Assembly: GCA_017404205.1 (NCBI GenBank)
Contig: JAFRCV010000008.1
Coordinates: 1 to 64,000, forward strand
Source of the DNA: Erysipelotrichaceae bacterium
GTDB taxonomy: Bacteria > Bacillota_I > Bacilli_A > Erysipelotrichales > Erysipelotrichaceae
Reading direction: 5' to 3'
Length of the DNA stretch: 64,000 nt
Below the pieces are notes generated by a model. It was not told the DNA's origin and ran no database searches. It worked only from the letters and a program-made list of their open reading frames with translations. Shown here piece after piece: positions 55,840 to 63,133 of the stretch (positions within the stretch are counted from its first letter, which is position 1; every line of letters begins with the position of its first letter). A program made the translations under genes and the position numbers.

Positions 55840-56649
55840 ATGAAAACGATTATTAAGATTGCGCTTCTATTGGTCACAATTCTTTCAGTATGTGGCTGTA
55901 CAATACAAATTGGCAACATTTCAGAAAACGGTAGTGACGAAGCTTGTGCAATGATGGATTTAGATTCAGTTAATGAAGTTCTAAATTCAGGTGATTTAGC
56001 TACATCAGGTAGAGGAAATGCAGTAGCTGTAATTCCAATTACGCATATTAATGGTCCAAAAGATATTGATACCTTCTATGCGTTTATTGATTTTAAATAT
56101 GCATCGAAGAGATATATTAAATATCAAATAACTTATCTATCTTGTACATGTCGTTCAGCAAATGTTAACTATTGGCAAACCGCCTATGTAGAATTAACTA
56201 TTCCTGAAAGCGGTAATCCACTTGATAGTACAATTAGAACTTTATCATTTGATTATGATTCAAGTGCTAAAGGTGACGATTATTTGGCTGGTTTCTGGGG
56301 CGATACTGGTACTACGCATCCAATGCCAGGTACAAATGTAATGTATGACTATAATGAAAATGCTATTAAGGATGGTGAGCCATTCCCAGTTAGTAAGCAA
56401 ATATCAATCAAAGAGGAATACATTCCATTCTTTATTGGCAAAGACGGGAACTATATTAAATCTATAGCTGGTTGTTCAAGTACTGTTGGACCAGTTGATA
56501 ATATAAATCCTGAAGATTTCTCTAGTGGAGAAGGCAGAGAAAATTATTCTCTTGATCATTTCACTGGTGCTTCAGTTTCAACAAACAACATTATTTTAAT
56601 GCTAGATGCATTATATGATTACCATGCTACAGATAGTCATTTTAACTAA
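55840..56649 (+). CDS. Lipoprotein with FMN-attachment-like motif
   Basis: 269 aa, signal peptide with a Cys-rich end (SVCGCTIQIG; lipid Cys near 20). The middle is a soluble beta-rich domain with several Cys (ITYLSCTCRSANVNYWQ) that I do not recognise. Near the C-terminus DHFTGASVST at 239-248 matches the ApbE target pattern D-x-x-(S/T)-G-A-(S/T), with S245 as acceptor, followed by a helix NNIILMLDALYDYH as in FMN_bind domains. It neighbours ApbE and leads into the rhodanese lipoprotein gene, 16 bases away. Flavinylation is inference. The ATG at 55840 is preceded by AAGAGGTAATG. Confidence 0.78.
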   Translation: MKTIIKIALLLVTILSVCGCTIQIGNISENGSDEACAMMDLDSVNEVLNSGDLATSGRGNAVAVIPITHINGPKDIDTFYAFIDFKYASKRYIKYQITYLSCTCRSANVNYWQTAYVELTIPESGNPLDSTIRTLSFDYDSSAKGDDYLAGFWGDTGTTHPMPGTNVMYDYNENAIKDGEPFPVSKQISIKEEYIPFFIGKDGNYIKSIAGCSSTVGPVDNINPEDFSSGEGRENYSLDHFTGASVSTNNIILMLDALYDYHATDSHFN

Positions 56650-56665
56650 AAAGAAGGAGAAAAAA

Positions 56666-57316
56666 ATGAAAAAACTTTTAGTTGCTTTATTAGCACTTTT
56701 ACTTCTTGCTGGTTGTGCTTCATGTCCTGAATGTGAAGCTTGCGAAGTTGTAGAACCTGCTAAGACTGTTGCTGATTTACCAGCACCAAGAGATACATCT
56801 AAGTCTTATTCAGACAAAGATGGTAACTCAATTGCTTGTGCACTTGATGATTATTCATTAGACTGCTCAACAATCAATTCAAGTAATTTAACTGATTACT
56901 TAGGTATCGAAGGCGTTGTTTATATTGATGCTAGAGACTTTGGCGATTTCGCTAAAAAACACTTAAGAAATTTTGAATGCATTCCTTACTTTGCAGTAGT
57001 ATTTGATGCAGAAGCTAACGGTGCAGACAAACCACAATTATTCCATGGATCAGTAACTGAACCAGTTGCTACTTATGAAGAATCATTAGACATTCTTCAT
57101 GATTTAATTCCTGAAGATAAAGTTGTATTCTTAATGTGCCAATCTGGTGGTCGTATTAAAGCATTCATGACATTATTAGATTCTTTAGGCTATGATATGT
57201 CTAAGATTTATAATGTTGGTGGTATGGCTCAATATGGCGAATATGAAGGCATCTATGTTGCAGAAGATTTAGTTGTAACTGCTACTTATGCTTTCAATGG
57301 TTTAACTGTTAAATAA
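56666..57316 (+). CDS. Rhodanese-fold lipoprotein with intact active-site Cys
   Basis: 216 aa. Start at 56666 behind AAGGAG; an upstream in-frame ATG inside the previous gene is rejected because the chosen start opens a proper signal MKKLLVALLALLLLAGC with lipobox. After the lipid Cys come CASCPECEACE, three more Cys in CX2CX2C spacing. The rhodanese domain has VVYIDARDFGDFAKKHLRNF and the loop C158-Q-S-G161-G-R163 (CxxGxR), so sulfur or thiol chemistry outside the membrane is possible. Paralog of the Cys-less protein at 53924. Confidence 0.85.
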   Translation: MKKLLVALLALLLLAGCASCPECEACEVVEPAKTVADLPAPRDTSKSYSDKDGNSIACALDDYSLDCSTINSSNLTDYLGIEGVVYIDARDFGDFAKKHLRNFECIPYFAVVFDAEANGADKPQLFHGSVTEPVATYEESLDILHDLIPEDKVVFLMCQSGGRIKAFMTLLDSLGYDMSKIYNVGGMAQYGEYEGIYVAEDLVVTATYAFNGLTVK

Positions 57317-57352
57317 TTAATTATTCAGTTTTAAACTAGATAATATTTTTCT

Positions 57353-57388
57353 AAAAAGCGGGAAATTAATAATATTTCACGCTTTTTT
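57353..57388 (+). terminator. Terminator after the rhodanese lipoprotein gene
   Basis: AAAAAGCGGGAAAT and ATTTCACGCTTTTTT form a stem with one mismatch, ending in a T-run. The rest of 57317-57549 is AT-rich without other features except the -10 box below. Confidence 0.8.
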
Positions 57389-57462
57389 AATAAGTCTATT
57401 CGCACGATTGCTCTATAATCATCCTTTTTTATGAATATTTCAATAAATAAGGTTATTTGTCT

Positions 57463-57490
57463 TTTATATTATTAATAAAACATGTATAAT
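57463..57490 (+). promoter_or_regulatory. Candidate promoter of the tandem-repeat lipoprotein gene
   Basis: TATAAT at 57485-57490, with a weak -35 TTTATA at 57463-57468 (16-base spacer). The gene's AAGGAG site and ATG follow at 57535-57550. The upstream terminator makes a separate promoter necessary. Confidence 0.5.
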
Positions 57491-57549
57491 ATTTTGGTAT
57501 TTAATTAATATGATTTATTGATTAAATATTTATTAAGGAGAAGGAAAAA

Positions 57550-58248
57550 ATGAAAAAACTATTAGTCGTTTTATTTTCTTTATTAATTGCTTTAGCTTTA
57601 GTTGGTTGTACAAAAGCTCCAGAAGCAAATAATGAAGAAGAAGTTGCTGAGGAAGCAACAGGCAAATACACAGTTTACAATATGACTGGTCATGATGTAA
57701 CTGAATTGTATTTATATGAAGCAGGTTCTGCTGATAAAGGTGAAAACTATGCTGCTGAAAAAGCAATTGCACCCGAAAAAGTTGTTAAATTAGAATATAC
57801 AGCTGCTAGTGATGCAGTTCTTGTATTAGAATTCACAACAGAAGAAGGAACAAGATCATTTGATACATTGCATATTGAAGAAGCTCCAATTTCTTTATTA
57901 TCAGTTGATGCTGCTGCTGGTGCAACAAATATTTCTTTCACAGCTGGTACAGGCGTTGGTGTTTATAATGTAACTAATGCTACTGGCGGCACTGTTAGCG
58001 CTATCTATATGTATCCAGAAGGTTCTGAAGACAAGGGTACTAACTATGCTGGTGAAGCTGGTTTAGCTGATGGCGAATCAGTTACTATTGAAATCGAAGG
58101 TGTTCTTGGTCAAAACCACATATTTGAATTCGTAGATGCTACTGGTGAAGCTAGAACTTTCGATACATTACATATCGAAGTTGCATCATTTGATTTATTA
58201 TCAGTTGATGCTGCTGCTGGTGCAACAAACATTAAATTCGGTTATTAA
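57550..58248 (+). CDS. Lipoprotein with two 100-residue repeats, each with a DxxxGAT motif
   Basis: 232 aa, lipobox LVGC (Cys 20). Two repeats of exactly 100 residues follow, each beginning YTVYNMTG or VGVYNVTN, with YLYEAGSADKGENYA or YMYPEGSEDKGTNYA, then FDTLHIE. Each ends with LLSVDAAAGATN, so D120/T126 and D220/T226 repeat at 300 bases; the underlying DNA is identical over about 30 bases. DAAAGAT matches the ApbE target pattern D-x-x-x-G-A-T. The repeat itself resembles small beta domains of the form YNxTGxxIxxLY found in Gram-positive lipoproteins. It may be a two-flavin electron carrier (inference). GGAG precedes the ATG, and terminators lie on both sides. Confidence 0.82.
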   Translation: MKKLLVVLFSLLIALALVGCTKAPEANNEEEVAEEATGKYTVYNMTGHDVTELYLYEAGSADKGENYAAEKAIAPEKVVKLEYTAASDAVLVLEFTTEEGTRSFDTLHIEEAPISLLSVDAAAGATNISFTAGTGVGVYNVTNATGGTVSAIYMYPEGSEDKGTNYAGEAGLADGESVTIEIEGVLGQNHIFEFVDATGEARTFDTLHIEVASFDLLSVDAAAGATNIKFGY

Positions 58249-58273
58249 TTTAAATAATTTAATTTAAGGAAAC

Positions 58274-58300
58274 AAAAGGCTTGAAAATTCAAGCCTTTTT
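58274..58300 (+). terminator. Terminator after the tandem-repeat lipoprotein gene
   Basis: AAAAGGCTTGAA, two-base loop, TTCAAGCCTTTT, then T. A near-perfect palindrome with a T-run. Confidence 0.85.
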
Positions 58301-58310
58301 GCTTCTTAAT

Positions 58311-58319
58311 TGTTATAAT
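58311..58319 (+). promoter_or_regulatory. Extended -10 promoter directly before the NusG-II gene
   Basis: TGTTATAAT is a TGnTATAAT extended -10 box. No good -35 is present. Transcription would start about seven bases later, at or next to the ATG at 58327, giving a leaderless or nearly leaderless mRNA; no ribosome site is seen. Confidence 0.5.
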
Positions 58320-58326
58320 TATTTTG

Positions 58327-58662
58327 ATGAAAAGAATTGAAAAAATTATTATTTTATTAATTTTATTATTTTCCGTTGTTTTTATTGTTTTAAATAAAAT
58401 AAATATAACTGATAAAGTAATTGTTAGTGTAAAAGATGCAAATAATAATACGTTGATGTCTTTTGATATTAACGAAGATAATTATTATAGTTTTGATGTT
58501 AAATATGGAAAGTTTAATTTAGAAGTAAAGGATGGCAAATGTCGAGCAATAGATGTTGATTGTCCAAATCAAATCTGTGTACATACAGGATATATTTCTG
58601 CTGAAAATCCTGTACCGATAATTTGTCTGCCAAATGGAATAATGGTGACGATAAATGAATAA
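58327..58662 (+). CDS. NusG domain II-containing extracytoplasmic protein
   Basis: 111 aa with one N-terminal TM segment (4-22) and a NusG-II/KOW-like beta domain: VKYGKFNLEVKDGKCRAIDV, then DCPNQICVHTGYISAENPVP and ICLPNGIMVTI. The pattern DCPNxxCVxxGxI..ICLPN with two or three Cys is characteristic of this membrane-tethered family, which sits beside ApbE and Gx-transporter genes in flavin-based electron-transfer loci. The final bases overlap the next gene by 8. The ATG lacks a ribosome site (see the promoter at 58311). Confidence 0.88.
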   Translation: MKRIEKIIILLILLFSVVFIVLNKINITDKVIVSVKDANNNTLMSFDINEDNYYSFDVKYGKFNLEVKDGKCRAIDVDCPNQICVHTGYISAENPVPIICLPNGIMVTINE

Positions 58663-59167
58663 AACAAGAAAATATATATTGGTGACAATGCTTGCAGCTT
58701 TGGCTGTAGTTTTAAATGTTGTTGAAAATTTAATGATTCCACCACTTGCTTTTGGAATTAGGTTTGGAATTGCCAACATTATTTCATTATTAGCTATAAA
58801 ACTTTTTGGCAAAAAGGAATTATTGTTTATTGTAGTTTTAAGAATAGTTATAGCTAATTTAATAAAGGGAACTATATTTGGCACATCATTTTGGATATCA
58901 ACAAGCGGTGTTATTATATCAACAATCATAATTATCATTTTAGATAGTATAAAGGCTTCCTTGTTATTTACTTCAATGCTGTCTGCACTTGGACATTCTT
59001 TTGGACAATTAATGGCAGTCGTAATTTTATATAATCAAATTAATATATTTTCTTTGTTTCCGATGTTAATAATAGTTTCTATTGCGACAGGTGTTTTAAC
59101 CGGTCTATTAAGCAATTATGCAATCAAAAGAATAAAAACAAATCAAATCACTAATATAGGTACTTAA
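58655..59167 (+). CDS. Gx transporter family / heptaprenyl diphosphate synthase component I-like membrane protein
   Basis: 170 aa, about five TM segments. It starts with YILVTMLAALAVVLNVVENL and has PPLAFGIRFGIANIISLLAI, the hallmark of the ECF-like Gx transporter family (also named HepS component I). It is translationally coupled to the NusG-II gene. Such pairs occur with ApbE and flavinylated proteins, as in Listeria-type extracellular electron transfer loci, where a role in flavin or quinone handling is suspected. Confidence 0.87.
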   Translation: MNKTRKYILVTMLAALAVVLNVVENLMIPPLAFGIRFGIANIISLLAIKLFGKKELLFIVVLRIVIANLIKGTIFGTSFWISTSGVIISTIIIIILDSIKASLLFTSMLSALGHSFGQLMAVVILYNQINIFSLFPMLIIVSIATGVLTGLLSNYAIKRIKTNQITNIGT

Positions 59168-59175
59168 TTTGTTAG

Positions 59176-59343
59176 AAATTTAAACTTATTATTTTGTTCT
59201 TAACGAATTATCATCATGAAAGAATAAACAGCGATGCCTATTATAATAGGTTAAAGAAAAAAGATTTTTTTCAAAATTAAGATATTAAAAATATTTTGAG
59301 AAAACAATTAGATAAAGAATTAATCGATATATTATATAAATAA
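59176..59343 (+). pseudogene. Possible remnant of an HD-GYP domain gene
   Basis: In one frame after TAG 59173, 34 codons run to TAA 59278 and 20 more codons to TAA 59341. The translated pieces YHHERINSDAYYNRLKKKD and ILRKQLDKELIDILYK resemble the HHExxDGxGYPxxLKG block and the GTQFDPxLVxIF end of HD-GYP phosphodiesterases, with the middle deleted. Short length and AT-richness make chance resemblance quite possible. Nothing else is seen in 59168-59389. Confidence 0.25.
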
Positions 59344-59389
59344 CGAAAGAAGAGTTAGAATTTTGTATTCTTTAAAAGATTAAACATTA

Positions 59390-59419
59390 AAAAGCCGAGG
59401 TTATATTACCTTGGTTTTT
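59390..59419 (-). terminator. Terminator at the end of the MscS gene
   Basis: AAAAGCCGAGGT and ACCTTGGTTTTT form a 12-bp stem with two G-T pairs. It overlaps the last codons of the minus-strand MscS gene; flanking A- and T-runs could serve both strands. Confidence 0.7.
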
Positions 59420-60284
59420 CTTCTTCATTTACATTGTGGACAACAATTTGATTATATGGAATTGATATTCCATCTTGATCAAATCTTTTCTTAACTGCTA
59501 ATTTCAAATCTCTTTGTATTGTAATGTGATTACGGCCTTTCGCTTTTTGATAGATAGTCATTGTTATTGAACTAGAATCAAATGAGTTAATAGCGACAAC
59601 ATTTGGTTTTTCAAAACAAATATCCAAATGTTCATCATAATATTTATTTGCGATATCTTTTATAATATTTAATATTCTTTCACTATCCTCTTCATATGGG
59701 GTAGGTATGTCCACTATTGCCATATTAAATTCTCCAGAATAATTTGTTACTGTTTTGATTTGTCCGTTTGGAATAATAATCTTTTCGCCTTTCCATGTTT
59801 GAAGGTAAGTGCAACGCATTGCTAAAGACAATACAGTTCCTGTATATTCATTATTTATTTGTACATAATCACCAACTCGATATTGGTTTTCAAACAGGAT
59901 AAATGTACCAGCAATTACATCACTAATAACACTTTGGGCACCAAGTGATATTACTAATGCGCCTACACCAGCAGCCGTTACAATATTTGAAAGAAGCGAT
60001 CCATATCCTAATCCGTTAATTATTATACAAATAGCTATAAAATAAATCGCATATCTTCCAACACTTCTTATCGCTGTTAATAAAGTTATAGTGGTTTTAG
60101 CTCGAGGGTCATCAATTCTTTTTTCAGTTTTGTTTTTAATGCGAGTTGTAAAAAAAGATAAAAGTTTAACAGCTAAAGAGGCCAACAATAATACAACAAT
60201 TATCATAATCAAAGAGATAACAAGTTTGGTTGTATTAATCTTTAAAGATTCTAATATTTCTTTCCAATCAATATTTTCTAACAT
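59406..60284 (-). CDS. MscS-family mechanosensitive channel
   Basis: 292 aa. Three TM segments (about 19-45, 70-92, 96-120); the third is the pore helix GVGALVISLGAQSVISDVIA with the small-residue pattern of MscS. The beta domain follows: FENQYRVGDYVQINNEYTGT and LRCTYLQTWKGEKIIIPNGQ. It is a small-conductance channel of the YggB/YkuT type, opening on membrane tension during osmotic downshock. Confidence 0.93.
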   Translation of the reverse strand: MLENIDWKEILESLKINTTKLVISLIMIIVVLLLASLAVKLLSFFTTRIKNKTEKRIDDPRAKTTITLLTAIRSVGRYAIYFIAICIIINGLGYGSLLSNIVTAAGVGALVISLGAQSVISDVIAGTFILFENQYRVGDYVQINNEYTGTVLSLAMRCTYLQTWKGEKIIIPNGQIKTVTNYSGEFNMAIVDIPTPYEEDSERILNIIKDIANKYYDEHLDICFEKPNVVAINSFDSSSITMTIYQKAKGRNHITIQRDLKLAVKKRFDQDGISIPYNQIVVHNVNEEEKPR

Positions 60285-60368
60285 ACTATTAGTTTAAAAC
60301 ATTTTGATATAAAAGTAACTAAAATAATAATTATTTTAATTTTGTGATATATTATCAATGGAGAAAAT

Positions 60369-61145
60369 ATGATAACTTTTAACTACCACACACATACAAC
60401 TAGATGTGGGCACGCATTTGGAAGCGATGAAGAATATGTATTAGCCGCTATAAAAGCGGGATATAAAACTTTAGGCTTTTCAGATCATGCGCCATATAAA
60501 AATCTTCCTAGAAGGAAGATTAATATGCATTGGTCTGATTTAAAAGATTATTTAGATAGCTTGAATTATTTAAAAGAAAAGTATAAAGATATCATCAATA
60601 TTAAAATAGGATTAGAATCGGAATTTATTCCCAAAGAAGAAATAATAAAAGAAAAAGAAGAACTAAGATCAATGGTTGATTATATGATTTTGGGTCAGCA
60701 CTATGATGATGAATTATTAAATGGCTTTTTTGCGTTTGATCATAATAGTGAAGAAGAGATTTTAAGATATGCTTATACATTGTGTGAGGCTGTTGATACA
60801 GGCTTGTTTTCAATAATTGCTCATCCTGATGTGATTATGACAAACCAATTAGAGTTCTCTAAATCTTGTGAGATTGCAGCACATATGATTGGCAAAAAAG
60901 CTCAAGAAAAAAACATTCCCTTAGAATTAAATGTCCATGGCGTATATCGTGGAAGAACATACAATAATCGTTTTAATTATCCTAATTATGATTTTTGGAA
61001 AATTTTATCAAACTATGATGTAAAAGCAGTTGTTGGAGTCGATGCCCATAAACCTGAACATATATTAGATTTTGAGATAATTAATGAAGGCATTGACGCA
61101 CTAAAAGATTTGCCTATCAAGATTATTGATGAACCATTTATTTAA
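60369..61145 (+). CDS. PHP-domain phosphatase, histidinol-phosphatase-like (HisJ/HisK)
   Basis: 258-aa metal-dependent PHP phosphoesterase. Motifs: NYHTHTTRCGHAFGSDEEYV (motif I HxH), LGFSDHAPYKN, LESEFIPKEE, ILGQHYDDE (metal His), IIAHPDVI, and VGVDAHKPEH near the end. No other histidine biosynthesis gene is near, so the substrate could be histidinol phosphate or another phosphomonoester. GGAG lies four bases before the ATG. It ends overlapping the convergent LtrA-like gene by 8 bases. Confidence 0.85.
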   Translation: MITFNYHTHTTRCGHAFGSDEEYVLAAIKAGYKTLGFSDHAPYKNLPRRKINMHWSDLKDYLDSLNYLKEKYKDIINIKIGLESEFIPKEEIIKEKEELRSMVDYMILGQHYDDELLNGFFAFDHNSEEEILRYAYTLCEAVDTGLFSIIAHPDVIMTNQLEFSKSCEIAAHMIGKKAQEKNIPLELNVHGVYRGRTYNNRFNYPNYDFWKILSNYDVKAVVGVDAHKPEHILDFEIINEGIDALKDLPIKIIDEPFI

Positions 61146-62250
61146 ATGGCTTTTTACTAACAATAGACAACAGACAATAATTGGAATATATAAAAATAAC
61201 AGTAATTAAAATGTTTATATACATGTTATCTTCAAATATCAGCATTAGCATTACAAAGATCACTAATGATAATATTGAAAATAAGATAATTCTTTTTGTA
61301 ATAATTATTTCTTCTCTTTTATATTTTAGCAATAGTAACATGCAAATAAAGTAAATCACAAAAGATGCAATTAAGAATATAATCTTTGGTTCAAGAGAAA
61401 TGCTTTCAATTCGCATAAAACCTAAAGAAGTAGTTATGTTATTTAATGCAAATATTATTAAGATATGAATGAACATATAATACTTAACTAAGTTATTTCC
61501 TGTTCTATTAATTATTTTATTGTATAGCTTTTCATAAGCTAAAAATAAGCCACAGGTTATAAGGAAGGCCATTAGTGCGAAATAAATATCGTTTAAGTTA
61601 AAACCATCAATAAAATAATTAGAAATGGCAATAATCATTTCCCCAAATGTGAATACCACAAAAAGCATAGCTCTTTCGCTAAGATGATTAAAATCAAAAG
61701 AAATATTCTTATTCTTTTTTGTGACAATAAAACTAGATATTATCGCAAATAAAACCGGAATATAATTTAGGGCAATTAAGAAAAATCTGTATATTAAAAT
61801 ATTTAAAACTATCAACATTATTTCAATAGATAAACAAATCAGAGTATCTTTAATGTAATTAAGTTCATTGATGTTGTTTTGATGATTCTTTATTTCTAAA
61901 TAATATTGAATACTAGTGTTAATCATTATAAATAGCCACGCAATATTATATTCAAAAAAATAGTCTTGCCAGTAAACTTTTGTACCATTGGCCATAAAAT
62001 ACAAAAGAAACATATTTATAAATATAAAGATGTGATCTTTGATACTGTTTCTTCCATATTTATTAATGTAGAATGTTGAATAATTCCAAACTTGAATAAT
62101 TATAAGTAAACTCATTAAGTAGGTAAAGAAAACACTCTTTTGAATAAATCCGTTTTCAATAAATTGTAAGAGTTCATTATTTCGACCTAGAATATAAACG
62201 AATATTAGATCATAAATAAGTTCAATATATTCGACTTTTCTTTCTTCCAT
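61138..62250 (-). CDS. LtrA-like (low temperature requirement A) membrane protein
   Basis: 370 aa with about ten TM segments. The start VEYIELIYDLIFVYIL and the helix SERAMLFVVFTFGEMIIAIS match the LtrA family signature (ELFFDLVFV; ER..LFTIIVLGEsi). Function is unknown in most bacteria. Monocistronic on the minus strand; the start lies just upstream of the CIRCE-like promoter region of the heat-shock gene, pointing away. Confidence 0.85.
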   Translation of the reverse strand: MEERKVEYIELIYDLIFVYILGRNNELLQFIENGFIQKSVFFTYLMSLLIIIQVWNYSTFYINKYGRNSIKDHIFIFINMFLLYFMANGTKVYWQDYFFEYNIAWLFIMINTSIQYYLEIKNHQNNINELNYIKDTLICLSIEIMLIVLNILIYRFFLIALNYIPVLFAIISSFIVTKKNKNISFDFNHLSERAMLFVVFTFGEMIIAISNYFIDGFNLNDIYFALMAFLITCGLFLAYEKLYNKIINRTGNNLVKYYMFIHILIIFALNNITTSLGFMRIESISLEPKIIFLIASFVIYFICMLLLLKYKREEIIITKRIILFSILSLVIFVMLMLIFEDNMYINILITVIFIYSNYCLLSIVSKKPFK

Positions 62251-62276
62251 AATAAAAATATTCTAACATATATAAA

Positions 62277-62303
62277 TTAGCACTCTACACTTGACATTGC
62301 TAA
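62277..62303 (+). promoter_or_regulatory. CIRCE-like operator (HrcA site)
   Basis: TTAGCACTC, nine-base spacer, CATTGCTAA. The left half is a perfect CIRCE arm; the right half matches GAGTGCTAA at 7 of 9. It overlaps the -35 region of the hsp20 promoter, so HrcA binding would block transcription until heat stress. Confidence 0.75.
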
Positions 62304-62319
62304 AATGTGGGTGTATAAC
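62291..62319 (+). promoter_or_regulatory. Sigma-A promoter of the small heat-shock gene
   Basis: TTGACA (62291-62296), 17-base spacer, TATAAC (62314-62319); nearly consensus. The leader of about 100 bases includes a small palindrome GTTCATTATGAAC at 62384-62396 and a possible hairpin between AAGCA and TGCTT. Confidence 0.8.
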
Positions 62320-62427
62320 ATAATTGAACAAGGAAATAAGCAGGCTAAATGCCTTCTACTTACTGACTTGCTTGGAATACATAGTTCATTATGAACAATG
62401 AAAGAAAAGTAAAGGAGGTAAATGACT

Positions 62428-62877
62428 ATGTTTGTACCAAAACTATTTACAGAGAATTTCTTAGATGATTGGATGGATGATTTTAGCTGGCCAAAAGGCT
62501 TTGATCAAGTTGACCATAAGCTTTATGGTAAACATGCTAATAGGGTAATGCTAACAGATATTCGTGAACATGATGACCATTATGAAGTAGAAATTGATTT
62601 GCCAGGATTTAAGAAAGAAGATATTAAAATTGAACTTAATGGTGGTTATTTGAATGTTAGTGTTTCTAAAGGCTTAGATGAAAGTCAAAAGAATAATGAA
62701 GGCCATATTGTTAGACAAGAAAGATATCAAGGCACAATGTCTAGAAGCTTCTTTGTTGGTAACGAAATTACTAATGAAGATATCAAAGCTAAATTTGAAA
62801 ATGGCGTATTGTCACTTAATATCTTGAAGAAAGACAAAAAAGAAATCATCAATAATAGTCAAATCATGATTGACTAA
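62428..62877 (+). CDS. Hsp20/alpha-crystallin small heat-shock protein
   Basis: 149-aa ATP-independent holdase chaperone. The alpha-crystallin domain spans about 40-145: TDIREHDDHYEVEIDLPGFK, EDIKIELNGGYLNV, the loop GTMSRSFFVGNEI, and FENGVLSLNILKK (the G-x-L motif). I place the start at 62428 because the AAAGGAGG core is nine bases away; the ATG two codons earlier is too close. Controlled by the CIRCE-like site upstream. Confidence 0.93.
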   Translation: MFVPKLFTENFLDDWMDDFSWPKGFDQVDHKLYGKHANRVMLTDIREHDDHYEVEIDLPGFKKEDIKIELNGGYLNVSVSKGLDESQKNNEGHIVRQERYQGTMSRSFFVGNEITNEDIKAKFENGVLSLNILKKDKKEIINNSQIMID

Positions 62878-62904
62878 AAAGGATAGCTTAGGCTATCCTT
62901 TTTT
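62876..62904 (+). terminator. Terminator after hsp20
   Basis: AAAAAGGATAGC, loop TTAG, GCTATCCTTTTTT; a perfect stem starting in the stop codon. Confidence 0.9.
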
Positions 62905-63018
62905 AATGATGATAATGATTATAAAATAGGCAATATAGCTTAAAGGTGAGAATAATAATTTGATACTATCTTTATCTGAGTCTCTCATCGCAAAGATATG
63001 ATAGATGCCAATAAAATA
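62893..63018 (-). pseudogene. Possible C-terminal remnant or small membrane ORF
   Basis: A 41-codon open stretch reads GIYHIFAMRDSDKDSIKLLF and then a hydrophobic segment SYIAYFIIIIII before KKG and stop. No ribosome site is present; the only ATG gives 31 aa. It ends inside the hsp20 terminator. It could be the tail of a decayed membrane-protein gene, or chance. The rest of 63019-63072 shows nothing. Confidence 0.2.
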
Positions 63019-63072
63019 TTAAATTTTATGGAAAAATTATAACAAATTAAAAAAATAATAAAAAGCATTTTA

Positions 63073-63101
63073 TTGAAGCGCAAATGATTATAAAATAAAC
63101 T
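63073..63101 (+). promoter_or_regulatory. Candidate promoter of fruK
   Basis: TTGAAG (63073-63078), 17-base spacer, TAAACT (63096-63101), 32 bases before the ATG. Confidence 0.4.
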
Positions 63102-63133
63102 CATAAGAGCTTATATACAATAAGGGGCGAGTT

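Noticed and set aside
56606-56665. Upstream start for the live rhodanese lipoprotein
   Set aside because: It overlaps the end of the previous gene; the start at 56666 has AAGGAG and a lipobox signal.
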